47,352 bases of DNA from Anaeromyces robustus (GCA_002104895.1 MCFG01000468.1:1-47352), one strand, 5' to 3'. Positions 21,056-34,153 are shown, counted from the first letter of the stretch. Made by a program: numbers and translations. Notes: generated by a model from the sequence alone, not told the origin.

Positions 21056-24000
21056 GGTGGTTGTTGATGTTGTTGTTGTTGTTGTTGATTTTGTTGTTGT
21101 TGTTGTTGTTGTGATTGCTTTTGTTGTTGTTGTGATTGTTGAGGAGATTTTTGTTGATTCTGATTTTGTGTTAAAATAACTTGTTGTGGTGTTTTCGGTG
21201 TATTCAATTGAGATTGACTTGTTGTTTTAGTTAATTGTCCTTGTGATTTTTGACGTTGTGGTTGTGATTGTTGGGTAGAAATTGGTGAATTTGTTACTTT
21301 CTTTGTATTATTGGTATTAGTTTGTGTACGATTATTTGTATTATTAACACTGGAAGTAGAATTTGCTTTAACTCCTGTATTTATAATCTTATTATTTTGA
21401 GAAGTTGAATTCATTGGTGATATTGGGCTAGGCTTACTACTTACTGATTTATTATTAGTATTTATATTAACTTTATTTGGCATTTGACGGTTATTAGCAT
21501 TATTAGATGTTGTTCTATTATTAATTTGACCACTATTACTAGGACTATTAGTTGCTGAATTTCTTTTCTTTTCAAGTAAAGATAATCTAAGATTATATTT
21601 CTTTTCTTGTGTTGATCTTTCATTTTCAACAGCTTGTTTAATTGCTTGTTTATGTTTTTCATTTAATTCATCGATAGTACGTTTATGATCTTCTTCCTTT
21701 TTAGTAAGAAGTTGTCTTTGAGATTTTAACAATTCACTAAGTTTATTTTGTTTAAGCGAAAGATCATTTAATTTAGTTTTAAAGTTGTCACGTTCACTAT
21801 TAGCACTGGTAACTTCTTTTTCTAATTTAATTAATTTTTGTTTTTGAACTTCAAATTCTTGCTTTTCCTTTTGTAATTTTTCATTATCTTCTTTAAGTTG
21901 TTTAAATTCAACTGGATCAATTCTTTCATATTTTGCTAAAATAGTATTTACTCTATTCTTCCATTTTTTATTATCATTTTCTAAAGCTTCAATTTCCTTA
22001 TTCTTTACACCTAATTCAGCCTTAATATTTCTTAATTCTTGATTCAATGGTTCCATTTTCTTTTGTAAGTTAGTATTTTCACCTTTTAACTTTTCTAATT
22101 TTTCTTCACTAATCTTATTTTGTTCTCTTAAACGTTCATTGCTTTCTACATAAACATTAAGTTGATTAACCTTCTCTAATAACATTTTATTATCTTTTTT
22201 CGATTGAATAACTTCACTTTCCTTATTCTTCTTTTCTTCTGATAAAAGAATCTTAGTACGATCTAAGGTAGCTGTTAAATCTTCAATTTGTTGCTTTAAG
22301 CCGATAGTTTGTTGTTCTAATATATCCTTTTCACATTTAGCAATTTCCTTTTCATTACGAAGGAAAACAATTACTTCGTTTAAGTCATTAATCTTCTTTT
22401 GAACATTAAGATCTAATTCACTAAGATTAATATGACTACTACTACTACTTTCAGCATTATCCATTTCTCTTTCAATTTCTTTAATACGTTGAATTTGTTC
22501 ATTCAATTGAATGTATTGTTCTTGAAGAATATTGTTTTGTTTACTGAAGTCATCACAACGTGATTCAAGACGACTTATAGTTTCATTTAAGGTTTCCTTT
22601 TCTTTAGACCATATTAATTCATTCTTCTTTAATGTTAAATTGGCATTTGTAATCTTGGATTTATATTGTGAAATTTCCTCTTCTAATGATTTAAGTTGAT
22701 CTTTAACTTGATATAATGCTTCAATGTCTTTAGAATGATTCAATAATTCTTTTTGATAATTATTATGTGCTTCTTCTATAAGTTCCTTTTGTTTCTTCAT
22801 ATCAGCCATATGATCTTCACGAATAGTCATAATTTCCTTTTCACATATTTCTAAAGTTTTAATTCTTTCTTCCATAGATTTCTTTTCATCTTGATAGAAG
22901 GACTTATCTTTTTCGGACTTAGCTTCCAATTCTTCATAAGATTTAGTTTTAGTTTCAAGTTGCTTTTCAATGTCTTCAATATATCTTTGATTATTTTCTA
23001 TCTTTTCTTTTAATTCACATATAGTCTTATCAGTGTCATTCTTATATTTATTATAAGTTTGAGTGAGATTGGAAAGTGAATCTTCACTAACTCTACTAAT
23101 TTCTTGATATTGTTCTTTATGCTTTATAGCTGCTTCTAATTGAGCCTTTACTGAAGCCAATTCTGATTGAAGTTCTTTAATCATATATTCATCATTTTCT
23201 TTTTGTTCTAATAAAACTTCTTGACTTATAGAATTATCTTCACCCTCATTCATTTCAGATTTTGATTGTTCTGTAGCATTAACATTAACAGATACGGATG
23301 ATGATCTTGTTGCTAAAAGATCTGTCTTTTCGTTTAATTCCTGAGTAATATCTTCAAGTTTACGGTTTAATTCTTTAATTGAACTGTCAGAAACAATCAT
23401 CTTTTCACGAATAGCATGATGATCATTAATAAGTGTATTATATTTATGAGTAAGTACTTCCAATTCATTTTCTTTTTTAGCAATAACTTCCTTTGATTCT
23501 TGTTGTTGTTCATCAAACTTCTTTTTATAATCTTCTAATTCTTCTTCTAATTTTTTGTTACTAGCAATTAACCTCTTACGACCTTCAAATTGATTCATAT
23601 CCATACAAGTTTGAAGATTATGAATAGAATCCATTAATGAATCCATCTTTATTTTTTGTTCAGAAAGATCTTTATTTTCATTCTTTAATCTTTCTGTTAA
23701 CATGGACATTGCTTCCTTTTCTTGTCTTAAAGTATCGTATTGGAAAGTTAAATTCTTGTTTTCTTCCTTTAAACCATTTAATTGATTATTCATATCAGAA
23801 ATATTTTGTTCATGAGCATTGATAATTCCAGAAAGACGTGAATTTTGTTCTCTTAAGGACGAAGCTTCACTTCTTAATTTTTCACATTCTGTCTTACTTA
23901 ACAAGTTTTGTTCTTTTATATAATCCATTTGGGATTCTTTTTTTGCTAAAGTTGTTCTAATATTATTTTCAGCTTTTCTAGCTTTATTTAAGTTATCATT

Positions 24001-27000
24001 TAAAATTTCTTGACTTTTTTCCATTTCCTTTTTATATATATCAAAATCTTTTTGAAGTTCCTTATATTTCATATCTAAATTAGAATTAATATTTGGATTA
24101 ATGACTTGTTGTAATTGAATTACATTTTCACTAGAACCACTCTTTTCAGCCATTCTTTTCCACATATCACGTTCTTTTATACATGCACTAATTCTATTTT
24201 CAAAGTTTCTTTGAGATTCTTGTAAAGCTTCAATTAATTGACAAGCTTCCTTTAATTCTTCTACTGTTGTATTATCTTTACTAGCTGCTAATTCTTTTTC
24301 TAATTCTTCTTGCTTAGCAGTAACTTCTCTTACAACCATTAATAATTTTTTATTTTGTTGATGAAGTTCTTCTACATTCTTTGCTATTACAAGTTTTTCA
24401 TTTATAACTGCTTCAGAATCAGATTTAGCATTGAATTCAAATTCATTATTTTCACCAACACCATGTTGCTCTACCATAATGGCAACAATTTGACGACTTA
24501 AATCTTCATTTTCTTGTTTTATAATATCATAATCTCTTTTCATTGAAACTAATTTTTTATTTGCTGATTCAAGTTCAGCCTTTTTATTTTCACATTCTTT
24601 AGAAACTAAACTTAAATTAGATGCTAATTCTTCATTTTCATATAATGTTTTTTCATAATCTTCACGTTGTTGTTGTAATAATGGTGCTCTTTCTGAAATT
24701 TCCTTTTGTACTGAATTTAAGCATTCAGTAAGTCTTTCATTATTTTCTTTTTCACAACGTAATTCGTCTTGTAATTTTGCATATTCAGCATACTTAATTA
24801 TATTTATATATAAATTATATTAAATATCAAACATTTATTAATATTATTTAATTCCATATATTCCATATATTATTATATAATTTATACAAAATAGGTATAT
24901 AATGCAAAATAAATAAATTATTATTATATATCATCACAAGATATATAAAAATAACTTTTTTTAAATTTACTTACAATTTCAGTAAAGGTTTTTCCACTTT
25001 TAATAAGTTCACTTGTTGACATTGCAGTTGGACTAATATTAAATATCTAAAAAAAAAAAAAAAATAAAGGTATATATATAATATATATTTTAATATTATA
25101 AATAAATTGAACATCAGTAAAATTTTGATACGTATAATTCTAAGTATTATTATGGGTATTAATAAAAATAATAATATGCAATAAAAAAAAATATAATTAA
25201 AATTTACATTTTTATTTGATGATGATGATTCGTTGACATTAATTGAATGTGTACTTGAATTCATACTACTTTCTTCTATATCTTTGACTTGAAGTAATAA
25301 TTGTTGTTTATCATTTTCACATTCTTCATATTCTTGTTGTAATTTATTTAATTTATCTGAATATACAGTTTCTAACTGTGTTGCTAAACTTTTAGATTCT
25401 TTTAATTTATCCTTTAACATTTCACTTCTATTTTTAAACATTTCAACAAGTTTAATTTGACTATCCAATTCATTTTTATATCGACTTTCATTTAATATTA
25501 TTTTATTTTCACTCTTTCATTCAGTAATATTTTATAATAATTAATGAAAATGTTAATAGATATTTTACAAATAATATTTTAAAAAATAAAATATGAATTA
25601 TGTATAGTTATATATAAGAAAAATTTAAATATAAATAAAATACTTACTTCATTATATTTTATCACTAATTCATTAATTTTTTCTTTTTGTTGTTCATAAA
25701 CTTTTTGTAATGAATTATTATCTTTATTTAATCTTTCCCTTTCATTATTAACTGTGTTATAATTATCTTGTAATTTTTTAATATCTTTATCCTAAAATAT
25801 TTAATTTTTTTTAATAAATATAACGTTAAAATTTAAATATAAATTGATGAGAAAATATAAATTGTGGTTTATATAATAATGAACCTTTTGTAATTTATAC
25901 TGAAGAAATTCCTCATTTTTCTTTTGTAATTGTTGATTTTGCCATTCATTTTGTTTCTTTAACATTTCATATTCCTGACGATATTTTTGTTCATTAAAAC
26001 GAGCTGAAGTTTCATTATTTTGTAAAGTTGAAAGTTGTTTATTAGCTTCATATAATTCATCTTTGGTTTTATGAAGCATATTTAATAATTTCTCATATTC
26101 CTCTATAGATATATTTTTATATTATAAATTTAATTAAATTTATAACATATAAAAAAAAAAAAATAAAATATATAAATTTAATATACAATAAAAATAAAAT
26201 TTAAAAATAAATATATACATGTATGAAGATTAATACTAATCTCTATATTATTTTTTATACAGTAACAAAAAAAAGAAATCTAAAAGTATACCATTTGCAT
26301 TTTCATTTTCTTTTGTTTTCTTATCAATTATTGATAATAAATCTCTTTTTTCTGCTTCTGTACGATCATTACTTGCTTTAATTTTTATCATATCTTGATT
26401 TGCTTTTATTAATTTATTTTGTGCATCATCATATTTACGTTTTATATCAGCAAATTGTTCATCTTTAAATTTTATTTTATTTTATTTTATTTTATTTTAT
26501 ATAATATAATTTATAAATGAACACATAAAAATTTAATAATCATCAATATTTTGATTATAATAATAATATCATTACTTATAATAAATTCTTAATTAAGATA
26601 ATTAAAATAAATTATACCTTTTTCTACATTTTCTTGTTTAGTTGCATTAACTAAATCTTTAAATTTTTTGGCTTCTATTAATAATTCTTCATTTCTCTTT
26701 TCGAAATTATGTGATATTTGTTCTTTTGATTAAAGTATTTATAATAATAAAAAAAATTATAATTTGAAAAAATAAATAAAATATTATAGAAAACAACAAA
26801 TAATTAGAATTAAATTATGTAAAAATGAGGGAATAATAATTATAAATTAAATAATAAAGATTCCATTTTTCATAATAATAACAAAATATATATACCAAAA
26901 TCAATTTCTAATTTGACTTTCTGAGATTTTAATTCTTCATTTTGAAGTTTCAAAGCTTCTACTAATTTTTCATCTTCTATTTTATCGTCTAATTGATGAT

Positions 27001-27193
27001 CAATTATTTGTAGGAAATCTACTAATTCTGGTTTTAAATTTAATGTAGCTAAAATATTTTGTTTTGTATTATCATCTAATGATAATTTTTCTTTAATACT
27101 ATTTAAAACATCATCAATATTTATATTTTTAGAAGTATTTTCATCTTTTCCTTCTTCTGGTAACAATATTACTTCCGTTGCATCAGTATCCAT
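18961..27193 (-). CDS. Nuclear pore basket protein TPR/Mlp1 homologue, ten exons
   Basis: Exons in transcript order: 27193-26896, 26722-26618, 26462-26292, 26102-25885, 25791-25648, 25513-25208, 25046-24975, 24792-19665, 19553-19500, 19307-18961. Every junction keeps phase; the product is 2280 aa, close to human TPR. The family signature lies at about residues 417-455 (ISPTAMSTSELIKSGKTFTE then IYAEYAKLQDEL), followed by an EISERAPLLQQQREDYEKTL motif. Continuous coiled coil runs from about 70 to 1515. The rest is disordered: polyQ (20.98-21.18 kb), polyN (20.64-20.73 kb), Ser/Thr/Asn-rich stretches, basic nuclear-localisation-like patches (GVKRKIQAIK, NKRARND) and a final RGG-type tail (RGGRGGHGGHN, RGRNPNMRGRGMNR). 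TPR scaffolds the nuclear basket and mRNA export quality control. The tail is split off by two introns; an in-frame TAA follows the donor at 19665, so retaining that intron would remove it. Confidence 0.92.
20630..20740 (-). repeat. Asn-coding trinucleotide repeat inside the TPR gene
   Basis: AAT followed by AAC triplets on the coding strand encode about 30 Asn within the disordered tail. The array switches between ATT, GTT and TATTGT-type units on the + strand. It is likely length-polymorphic. Confidence 0.85.
20990..21160 (-). repeat. Gln-coding CAA/CAG-type repeat inside the TPR gene
   Basis: TGT/TTG triplets on the + strand read as Gln runs separated by Pro, His and Ser. A smaller Gln cluster lies at 20.20-20.34 kb. 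Confidence 0.8.
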
Positions 27194-28102
27194 TATGAAG
27201 TGAAAATATATTAAAATAGAAAATAACGTATAATTGTAATAATAATAATAATAATAATTATTATAAAATGTTTGTTTTTCTTTTTTTTTTCTTTTCAATT
27301 AAAAAAAAAAAAAATGAAAAAAATGTTTATGGTCTATTATAATTAGTTTTTATTTTATTATTATTTAAAAACTTTTTTTAATATTTGGTATACATTTATT
27401 ATACGTATGAAATAAATTATTAAAATTAACAAATAATCTTTTTTTTTTATTATTATTATTACAAAATTTAAATTTTACTCTCTTGACAAATAAAAAAAAA
27501 AAAAAAAGAAAAAAAAGAATAAAAAGTTTTATGCTAAAAATTTTAATGAAAAAATAAAATTTATATATAATAAAATTAAATCAATTTTTATTTAGATTAT
27601 AATATATTTTTTATTTATGATTTTATACATTTTTTGTTGTAAACTCCATTTTGAACAAGCATAAAATTTTATGTAAAAATTTGTTTAACTATTCACGTGA
27701 TTAAATTATATGGTATATATTAATAATCTTAATATTTATTCAATATTAAATTTTGGTAATTTTATTTATTTTTTTAAAGTTACCTTTCTTGAACAATTAT
27801 CAACATCAATATATAATGAAAAAATAAAATGAAATAAAAATAAAACATAAAACATAACATTTTATATTTCTTTAATTTAATTCTTTTAATTTAATTCTTT
27901 TAATTTAATTCTTTTATTTTATTTTAAATAAAATTATTTTATTTTTTTTATCAATTCATAATAAAGTAAAGATTAAATATAATAGCTATAAAACAATAAC
28001 ATATGTAACAATAATATATGCACTTTTTAGAGAAAAAATAATGAAAAGAAAAAAAAAAGATAATGATAAATATGTAAATATGTAAATAATGATGTAATAA
28101 AT
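27194..28102. other. Upstream region of the TPR gene
   Basis: About 0.9 kb of AT-rich sequence between the TPR start and the CDC123 stop, both on the minus strand. It holds A runs, a (TTTAATTC) triplication at 27872-27915 and a TTA tract near the TPR start. No gene is seen. Confidence 0.6.
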
Positions 28103-30117
28103 TTATTTATTGTCAGAAGTACTAGCTTTACTGTTAGTATTAGTTTCTTTATTGTTATTATCATCATCATCGCTATCATCATCTTCTTTTAATGACATTT
28201 GTTGAAGTTCTTTAGCAAATTTTTCTGTAAATTCTAAAAGTGTTTTTCCTTCTCCGAAATCAATTAATTCTTTTGGGACACAATTAGTTGAATATATAGG
28301 ATTTATTCCACCATGTGAAGTTTCTTTAGCATGTGCTTCAGATTCAACTAATCTAAATTCAAACTCATTTAATTTTAAAAGCTCTGGCCAATTAAAAAGT
28401 AATGCGTCTGTGGTGATAGAAAATGGATTAAAATCAAGTAAAAATATACGTCTATTTCTTTTATTAATATAAACATCAAAAACATCTTTAAAAATTTAAA
28501 AAAATTTTTATTTTAATGAAGGTACATAATTATAGTTATAGGTAATATATTATAATAAAAAATTTTTAAACAAATAAAAAAGGCTAATATAATAATATCT
28601 AATTTTCCTTTTTTATAATAATTATATAATATAATATAAAATTTTCTATATATATATTAATTTTATTTAAAATTATGAAAATACTCACAGTTTGGATCAT
28701 CAAAAGTTCCCTTAATATGATCTTCAAAAAAATCTAGTATAATATCTTCCAATTCATCTTTAATTTCATGTAAGAAATCATAATAAGTAACATAATCACG
28801 TTGACAAATACCAATAAGTTCATTGTCACGAACAAAACAACGAAATTCCATGGAGGGTAAGAGATCATACCATTTACGTAAAACTAAATGGAAAGTTTCT
28901 GGTCTTGTTATAGATTTTTCATTAACTTGAGGAGATTGAGACTTTGAGTCAGGTTTTTCGATATGTTCATTACTTGGAGCTTTATAATCTGAACAATTTT
29001 CATAAGCATGAGAAATATCATGATTTATGAAATCTGAACTTTTCAATAAAAGGAAAATTTCAGAAGGATTAGTACATTTTAATGATTGACTAATAGAAAT
29101 CCATGCAGCATCCTATATATAATATAGATTTATATATATTAAATATTTATATAAATATTAATACAATAATATTGGGAAAAAATAATAAAGAAATAATTTT
29201 GTATTTTTAATAAATAACAAATTTTTTAATATTTAATATTTCTATTTTTTAGTTTAATTGCAAAAAAATTCTAAATTTATATAAATTTAATTATTATATA
29301 TATTTTATATATGATTATAAAAATTTAACTTTAAGATAAAATATTCTTTATTAAAAATATATATTAATTCCTTATTCTAACCTTCGGTGCACTCCAATTT
29401 AATTTTGGAAATACTTTGCCATTGAATTCTTCAATTACTGTATTAATTTGTTTTTCTAATAATGGAAATGAAGGGATTTTATTCTTAATATTATATTTTA
29501 TAAAATATAAAGGTAATAATTTTAATATTAATAAAATTTTTAATTTTAAAATCTATAAAATCTATATACTTCTAATTTCGAATTTATATTATTATTTTAA
29601 ATATTAGAATTATTTAAAATAGATAATGTATGTATATTCAATAATACATAATAATAATTAATTTAAAATTAATATATATAATTTCTTTCAAATACTCACA
29701 TTAGCTTCATCTTCATCCTCGTCTTCATATTCATCTGAAGACCAATCAGAATCATATTCATCTCTCTCAGCTTGATAAAATTTTTGAGGTTGACCATTAC
29801 TTAAATCATAAATAATTTATTATTACATATATATAATTAGAATATTCATTCATTTATTATTGTAATTTTTTTTTAATAATATTAATGAAAATAAAGTATT
29901 ACTCATTAAATGGTAAATAAATTCCATCTTCATTTAAATAATTAATAAATTCTTCTTCGAGAGGTATTATATGAGATTTTAATGAAATTTTTTTATACTT
30001 TGGATACCATTTTGAAAAATCACAATTATTAATTTGACTTATTGTACAATCAAAATTGAATTCTTCTTGATTTTCATTTTCTTCTTGCTTATCTTTAACA
30101 CTATCTATTGTTGGCAT
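28103..30117 (-). CDS. CDC123: Cell division cycle protein 123 homologue (eIF2 assembly factor), five exons
   Basis: Exons in transcript order: 30117-29903, 29799-29700, 29483-29382, 29112-28689, 28485-28103. Phases close for 407 aa (yeast Cdc123 is about 360). Conserved D123-family blocks appear in order: FSKWYPKYKKISLKSHIIPL, EFINYLNEDGIYLPF, an acidic DSDWSSDEYEDEDEDE stretch, GKVFPKLNWSAPKDAAWIS, CTNPSEIFLLLKSSDFINHD, LVLRKWYDLLPSMEFRCFVR, GICQRDYVTYYDFL and YVFDVYINKRNRRIFLLDFN. The last two sit where the ATP-grasp fold binds nucleotide and metal. In yeast and animals the protein binds the eIF2 gamma subunit and promotes eIF2 assembly, so this is a cytosolic translation-initiation housekeeping gene. 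The C-terminus adds an acidic, Asn-rich tail (DDDSDDDDNNNKE). The internal 75-residue stretch after SHAYENCSDY is variable and hydrophilic. The start ATG lies shortly before the first conserved block. Confidence 0.93.
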
Positions 30118-30715
30118 TTTATATAATTTGTTATATGATTATTATTAGTTTTTACTTTTATTATATTATTTGGAAAATCGAAAAACAAATATAATTAAAT
30201 ATTTTTTTAAAAAAAATCGAACTAAATTATCCAATAATATATAAGTTATAATAACTATATACATAATATAACATATATTATAATATATTATAATATATTA
30301 TAATATAAAAATTTTTAAATTAATATTTAAAAATCATTATATATTAAAAAATGTATTAAATAATTTTTTAAAAAAAAATGTTTAAATATAATTAAAAAAT
30401 TATTTATATAATATTTTAAAAATAAAGAATTCTATACTATTTAATGTTTGATATAATTTTGATTTGTATATTCAAAACAATAATTTTTCCATTTTTAATA
30501 ATACTACTATTTTTTACTGTTTTAAATTATATAATGTAACATATTTAATACAATTTGCTATTTATTTTTTGATACGTTTTGTTTTTTGTTATATATAAGA
30601 GATAATTATAATTATTAGTTTAATATAAATATCTTAAAATTATAACAATACTAATTATAATTAATATGCTGTTATAATAATAATAATAATAGTAATAATA
30701 ATAATAATAGTAATA

Positions 30716-30778
<63 letters not shown>

Positions 30779-30784
30779 GTAATA

Positions 30785-30823
<39 letters not shown>

Positions 30824-30908
30824 TTAATAAATAATAATAAATAATAATAATAATAGTTATAATATAGTAATAGTAATAGTAATAGTAATAACAATATCAA
30901 TATTTTAT
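30118..30908. promoter_or_regulatory. Divergent intergenic region between CDC123 and the MFS gene
   Basis: Head-to-head arrangement, so promoters of both genes lie here. It is AT-rich with a TATAATATAT repeat at 30275-30305 and a long (TAA)n/(TAG) array at about 30672-30895 that runs directly into the MFS start codon. Confidence 0.55.
30672..30895 (+). repeat. (TAA)n microsatellite with TAG interruptions
   Basis: About 220 bp of AAT/AGT/ATA triplets upstream of the MFS start. The same triplet composition continues past the ATG as the Asn-rich N-terminus, so coding sequence and repeat merge. Confidence 0.85.
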
Positions 30909-32657
30909 ATGAATAATAATATTAATAATAATAGTAATAATAATATGAATGATAATAATAGCAATTCCAGTAATAACATTATTAATTATAATGAATCAGT
31001 GAGTATTGATATCACTGATAAAAATGATAATTTATTAAGAGAAAGTGATATTAATAGTGAAATTAAAAAAATTGAAGAGAGTACTACAAATTTAATAAAT
31101 GAACCTTCTGAAAATAAAATAGATAGTAATGATGATGAGGATGAAGGTATTACCTATAAAGTTACAGGTTTAAAATTTTTTATGATTATAATTGCTTTAT
31201 GTATTATTTGTCTTTTAGCTTGTTTAGATTCAACAGTGGTAACAACCGCTTTACCTATCATTGCAAAAGATTTTGGAGATATAAGTAGCTACGCTTGGGT
31301 TCTTATAGCGTATATGCTTTCAAGTACGGCGCTCCAACCAATGTATGGTAAATTATCAGACATCTTCGGTCGTCATATTATCATACTTATCACTATAGTT
31401 TTATTTATAGTCAGTTCAATATTTTGTGGTTTATCCAATAGTATGACTATGTTGATTATATTCCGTGCTATTCAAGGTATAGGAGGAGGAGGTTTAATGT
31501 CCCTTTGTATGATTGTAATTGCGGATATTGTTCCATTTAGAAAACGTGGTTTATATATGGGTATTATTAGTGCAGTTTTTTCATTTTCTTATGTTCTTGG
31601 ACCTTTAGTTGGTGGTCTTTTCACTGATTATATTTCATGGCATTGGGCTTTCTTTATTAATGTACCATTAGGTTTGATTGCCTTTTTCATTATATTCTTT
31701 TATTTCAAAATGCCAACAACAAAAGGAAATATTTGGGAAAAGTTATGTAGTATTGACTATGCTGGTACATTAGCCATGGTTGGTTGTGTTGTCTGTTTGC
31801 TTTTGGCACTACAATGGGGAGGAATCAATTATTCTTGGACTTCATGGCAAATTATTCTTTTATTTGGTTTATTTGCTCTTTTCTTTGTCATTTTCCTCAT
31901 CATTGAAAATAAATTTGCAAAAGAGCCTATTATTCCATTAGAAATGTTTAAAGTAAGAAATATTGTATGTATGATTATTACTATCACCTTATTGGGATTT
32001 GCTTATCAAAGTTCCTGTAATTATATTCCACTTTATTTCCAAATGGTTCAAGGTAAATCAGCGACAGTTTCTGGATTAATGATGACCCCTATGGCTATAT
32101 TAATTACCGTCTTGAATATTGGTAGTGGTATAATTATTGGTAAATATGGTCATGTTAATCTTATGTTTATTGTTGGATTTTTATTATCAGCTGCCTCAGG
32201 TTATGCCTATAGCTTATTTGATCTTGATACTACTATAATTATTCAATTACTTATTGTTGCCTTTGGTAGTTTTGGATATGGTTAAACACGTCAAAATATT
32301 ATTTTAGTAGCTCAAGATTCATCACCAAAGGAATTAGTAGCATCTACAACAACAGTGATTTCCTTCTTCCAGGTTATTGGTGGTATTATTGGTATCTCCG
32401 TTTTCACTACAATTTTAAATAATCGTGTACCTAGTTTATTACATGATCTCAATCCATCGATTAATGCAAAGGATGTTAATATGAAGCTTATTCATACCTA
32501 TGGTCCTGATGGATTAAAAGCCTACAATTATGGATTACGTTTTAACTATTTACTTGGAATTCCTTGCTCCCTTTTGGCATTATTAGCTTGTTTATTCACC
32601 AAAAATGTAAGATTGAATAAAAAACCTCAAAAATCCACAGAATCTTCTTCCAATTAA
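30909..32657 (+). CDS. DHA2-type major facilitator (drug:H+ antiporter family), interrupted by one in-frame TAA
   Basis: One reading frame from ATG 30909 to TAA 32655-32657 (582 aa) is interrupted only by TAA at 32283-32285. The Asn/Ser-rich cytosolic N-terminus (about 85 residues) precedes the first helix, ACLDSTVVTTALPIIAKDFG. Then come WVLIAYMLSSTALQPMYGKL, the loop 2-3 motif GKLSDIFGRHI, FRAIQGIGGGGLMS and the antiporter motif C-like FSYVLGPLVGGLFTDY, as in 14-helix DHA2/EmrB-type exporters. The predicted role is proton-coupled efflux of drugs or small metabolites at the plasma membrane or vacuole; the substrate is unknown. After the TAA the frame continues undamaged (TRQNIILVAQDSSPKELVAS, then FFQVIGGIIGISVF, the last helices). 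TTA to TAA, a single change, would explain it. It is either a very young pseudogene, an allele, or a base-call error. Intact codon use on both sides argues for recent origin. Confidence 0.85.
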
Positions 32658-33045
32658 AATATCACTTCTATATCTTAATGAAGAAATGAGAAAATGTATA
32701 TCCTACTCATGAAGAAATGATGAATTTGAATTAAAAAAAAAAAAAAAAAGGAATTTTGTTACATTCATATTATACAATCATATATATTTTTTATAAATTA
32801 TTTAATTATTTTTAATTTTTATATTTTTATAAATATTTGAAAATACTGAATCTTCGAAAGTTATATATGTATTATAAAATAGTTAAAATAATATATATAT
32901 ATATTTACTAGATATTATTAAAATTATAATAATTAATTTAAATAATATATAAGTACGTGAAATTCGAGGAAATTCAAATATTTTAGATAATATAATATTT
33001 TATTTATTTTATTAATTTAATTTTCAATTTTTTAATATACATCAA

Positions 33046-33081
<36 letters not shown>

Positions 33082-33584
33082 AATCATTATAAGTAGAAAT
33101 TGTTTTTTTTATTATTATTTAAAAAAGTATTTAAATAAAAATTAATACTAATCTGAAAAAAAAAAAAAATTATAGATGGATTTAAATAAATATTAATCCT
33201 AGTCTAAAAAAATGAATTATAATGGGGAATCTGAACAATGTTGTTGGTAAAATTATTATTGAGATATAAAATATATATTTTGTAGTATTATATATAAATA
33301 TCTAATGTACAATAAATTTGTATATTATTAATTAAAGTTAACACATAAAAAAAAAAAAAAAAAACACAAAACTAAAATTAAAATAAAAATTTATTAAAAT
33401 ACAAATATATTTATATAAATATTATTTTTTTTTTATTTTTTATTTTTTATTTTTTATTTTTATTTGGAATATATTGATTATAAATAAATAAATAAATAAA
33501 TATACATTAATGATAAAGAATATGAAAAAGAATGAGATAAATGAGGGAGGAAAGGAAGAAAAAAGAATATTTATATATACCTTT

Positions 33585-33658
33585 TATTCTATTTTTTTTT
33601 TTTTTCTTTTCTTTTTTTTTTCTTTTCTTTTCTTCTCTTCTCTTCTCTTCTCCTCTTT
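33585..33658. repeat. Polypyrimidine tract (TCTTC/CTTTT units)
   Basis: About 70 bp with no purine on the + strand, in an otherwise mixed A/T desert. Such mirror-type tracts can form triplex DNA. Confidence 0.7.
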
Positions 33659-33889
33659 TTGAATATTTATGTTTATTATTTTATTTTATTTAAATATTTT
33701 ATTTTAAAAAAATTTTTTTTCTATTCTATTATATATGTATTTATATTTTGTTTTATTTTTAATTTTTAATTTTTTTATTTTTGTATTTTTTATTTATTAT
33801 GTTTATAACTTATTTTGTTTTATATTATTTATTTATTATTTCTTTTTTTTTCGTTTTTTTATTAAATACTATTTATTTATTTTTTTTTA

Positions 33890-34000
33890 TTTTATTTTTC
33901 GTTTTATTTTATTTATATTTATTTATATTTATATTTTATATTATTCTATTTTTCGTTTTATTTTATTTATATTTATTTATATTTATATTTTATTTTAATC
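33890..34000. repeat. 55-bp direct duplication
   Basis: Two adjacent near-identical units share the otherwise rare CG dinucleotide in TTTTTCGTTTTATTTTATTT, followed by TATTTATATTTATATTTTAT. Confidence 0.7.
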
Positions 34001-34153
34001 TATTACTATTTATCTATTTTTTATTAATTTTATAGTTATATTATTTATTTTAATAATTTAAATGATATTTAATTGTTATTAATTTCAATTATTATTTTTT
34101 TTTTAGATAAAAAATTTTTTGACTTCATTCCTAAAAAAAAAAATAAATTTATT

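Larger units (their letters stand above)
32658..34153. other. Intergenic region between convergent genes, low complexity
   Basis: Contains a 3' A-rich block (32733-32748), a 30-A run at 33050-33080, (TTTTTA)n at 33423-33465 and an AG-poor pyrimidine tract at 33585-33658 made of TCTTC/CTTTT units. A 55-bp direct duplication at about 33890-34000 (core TTTTTCGTTTTATTTTATTT) is also present. The open frames at 33735-34035 are Phe/Tyr/Ile noise from these repeats. No gene is seen. Confidence 0.65.

Noticed and set aside
24971-26079. Several short independent coiled-coil proteins
   Set aside because: They are internal exons of the single TPR gene; phases and the TPR signature join them across AT-rich introns.
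32274-32357. An intron removing the in-frame TAA in the MFS gene
   Set aside because: The sequence on both sides of TAA is conserved transporter sequence in the same frame, and no GT-AG pair can remove the stop without deleting conserved residues.
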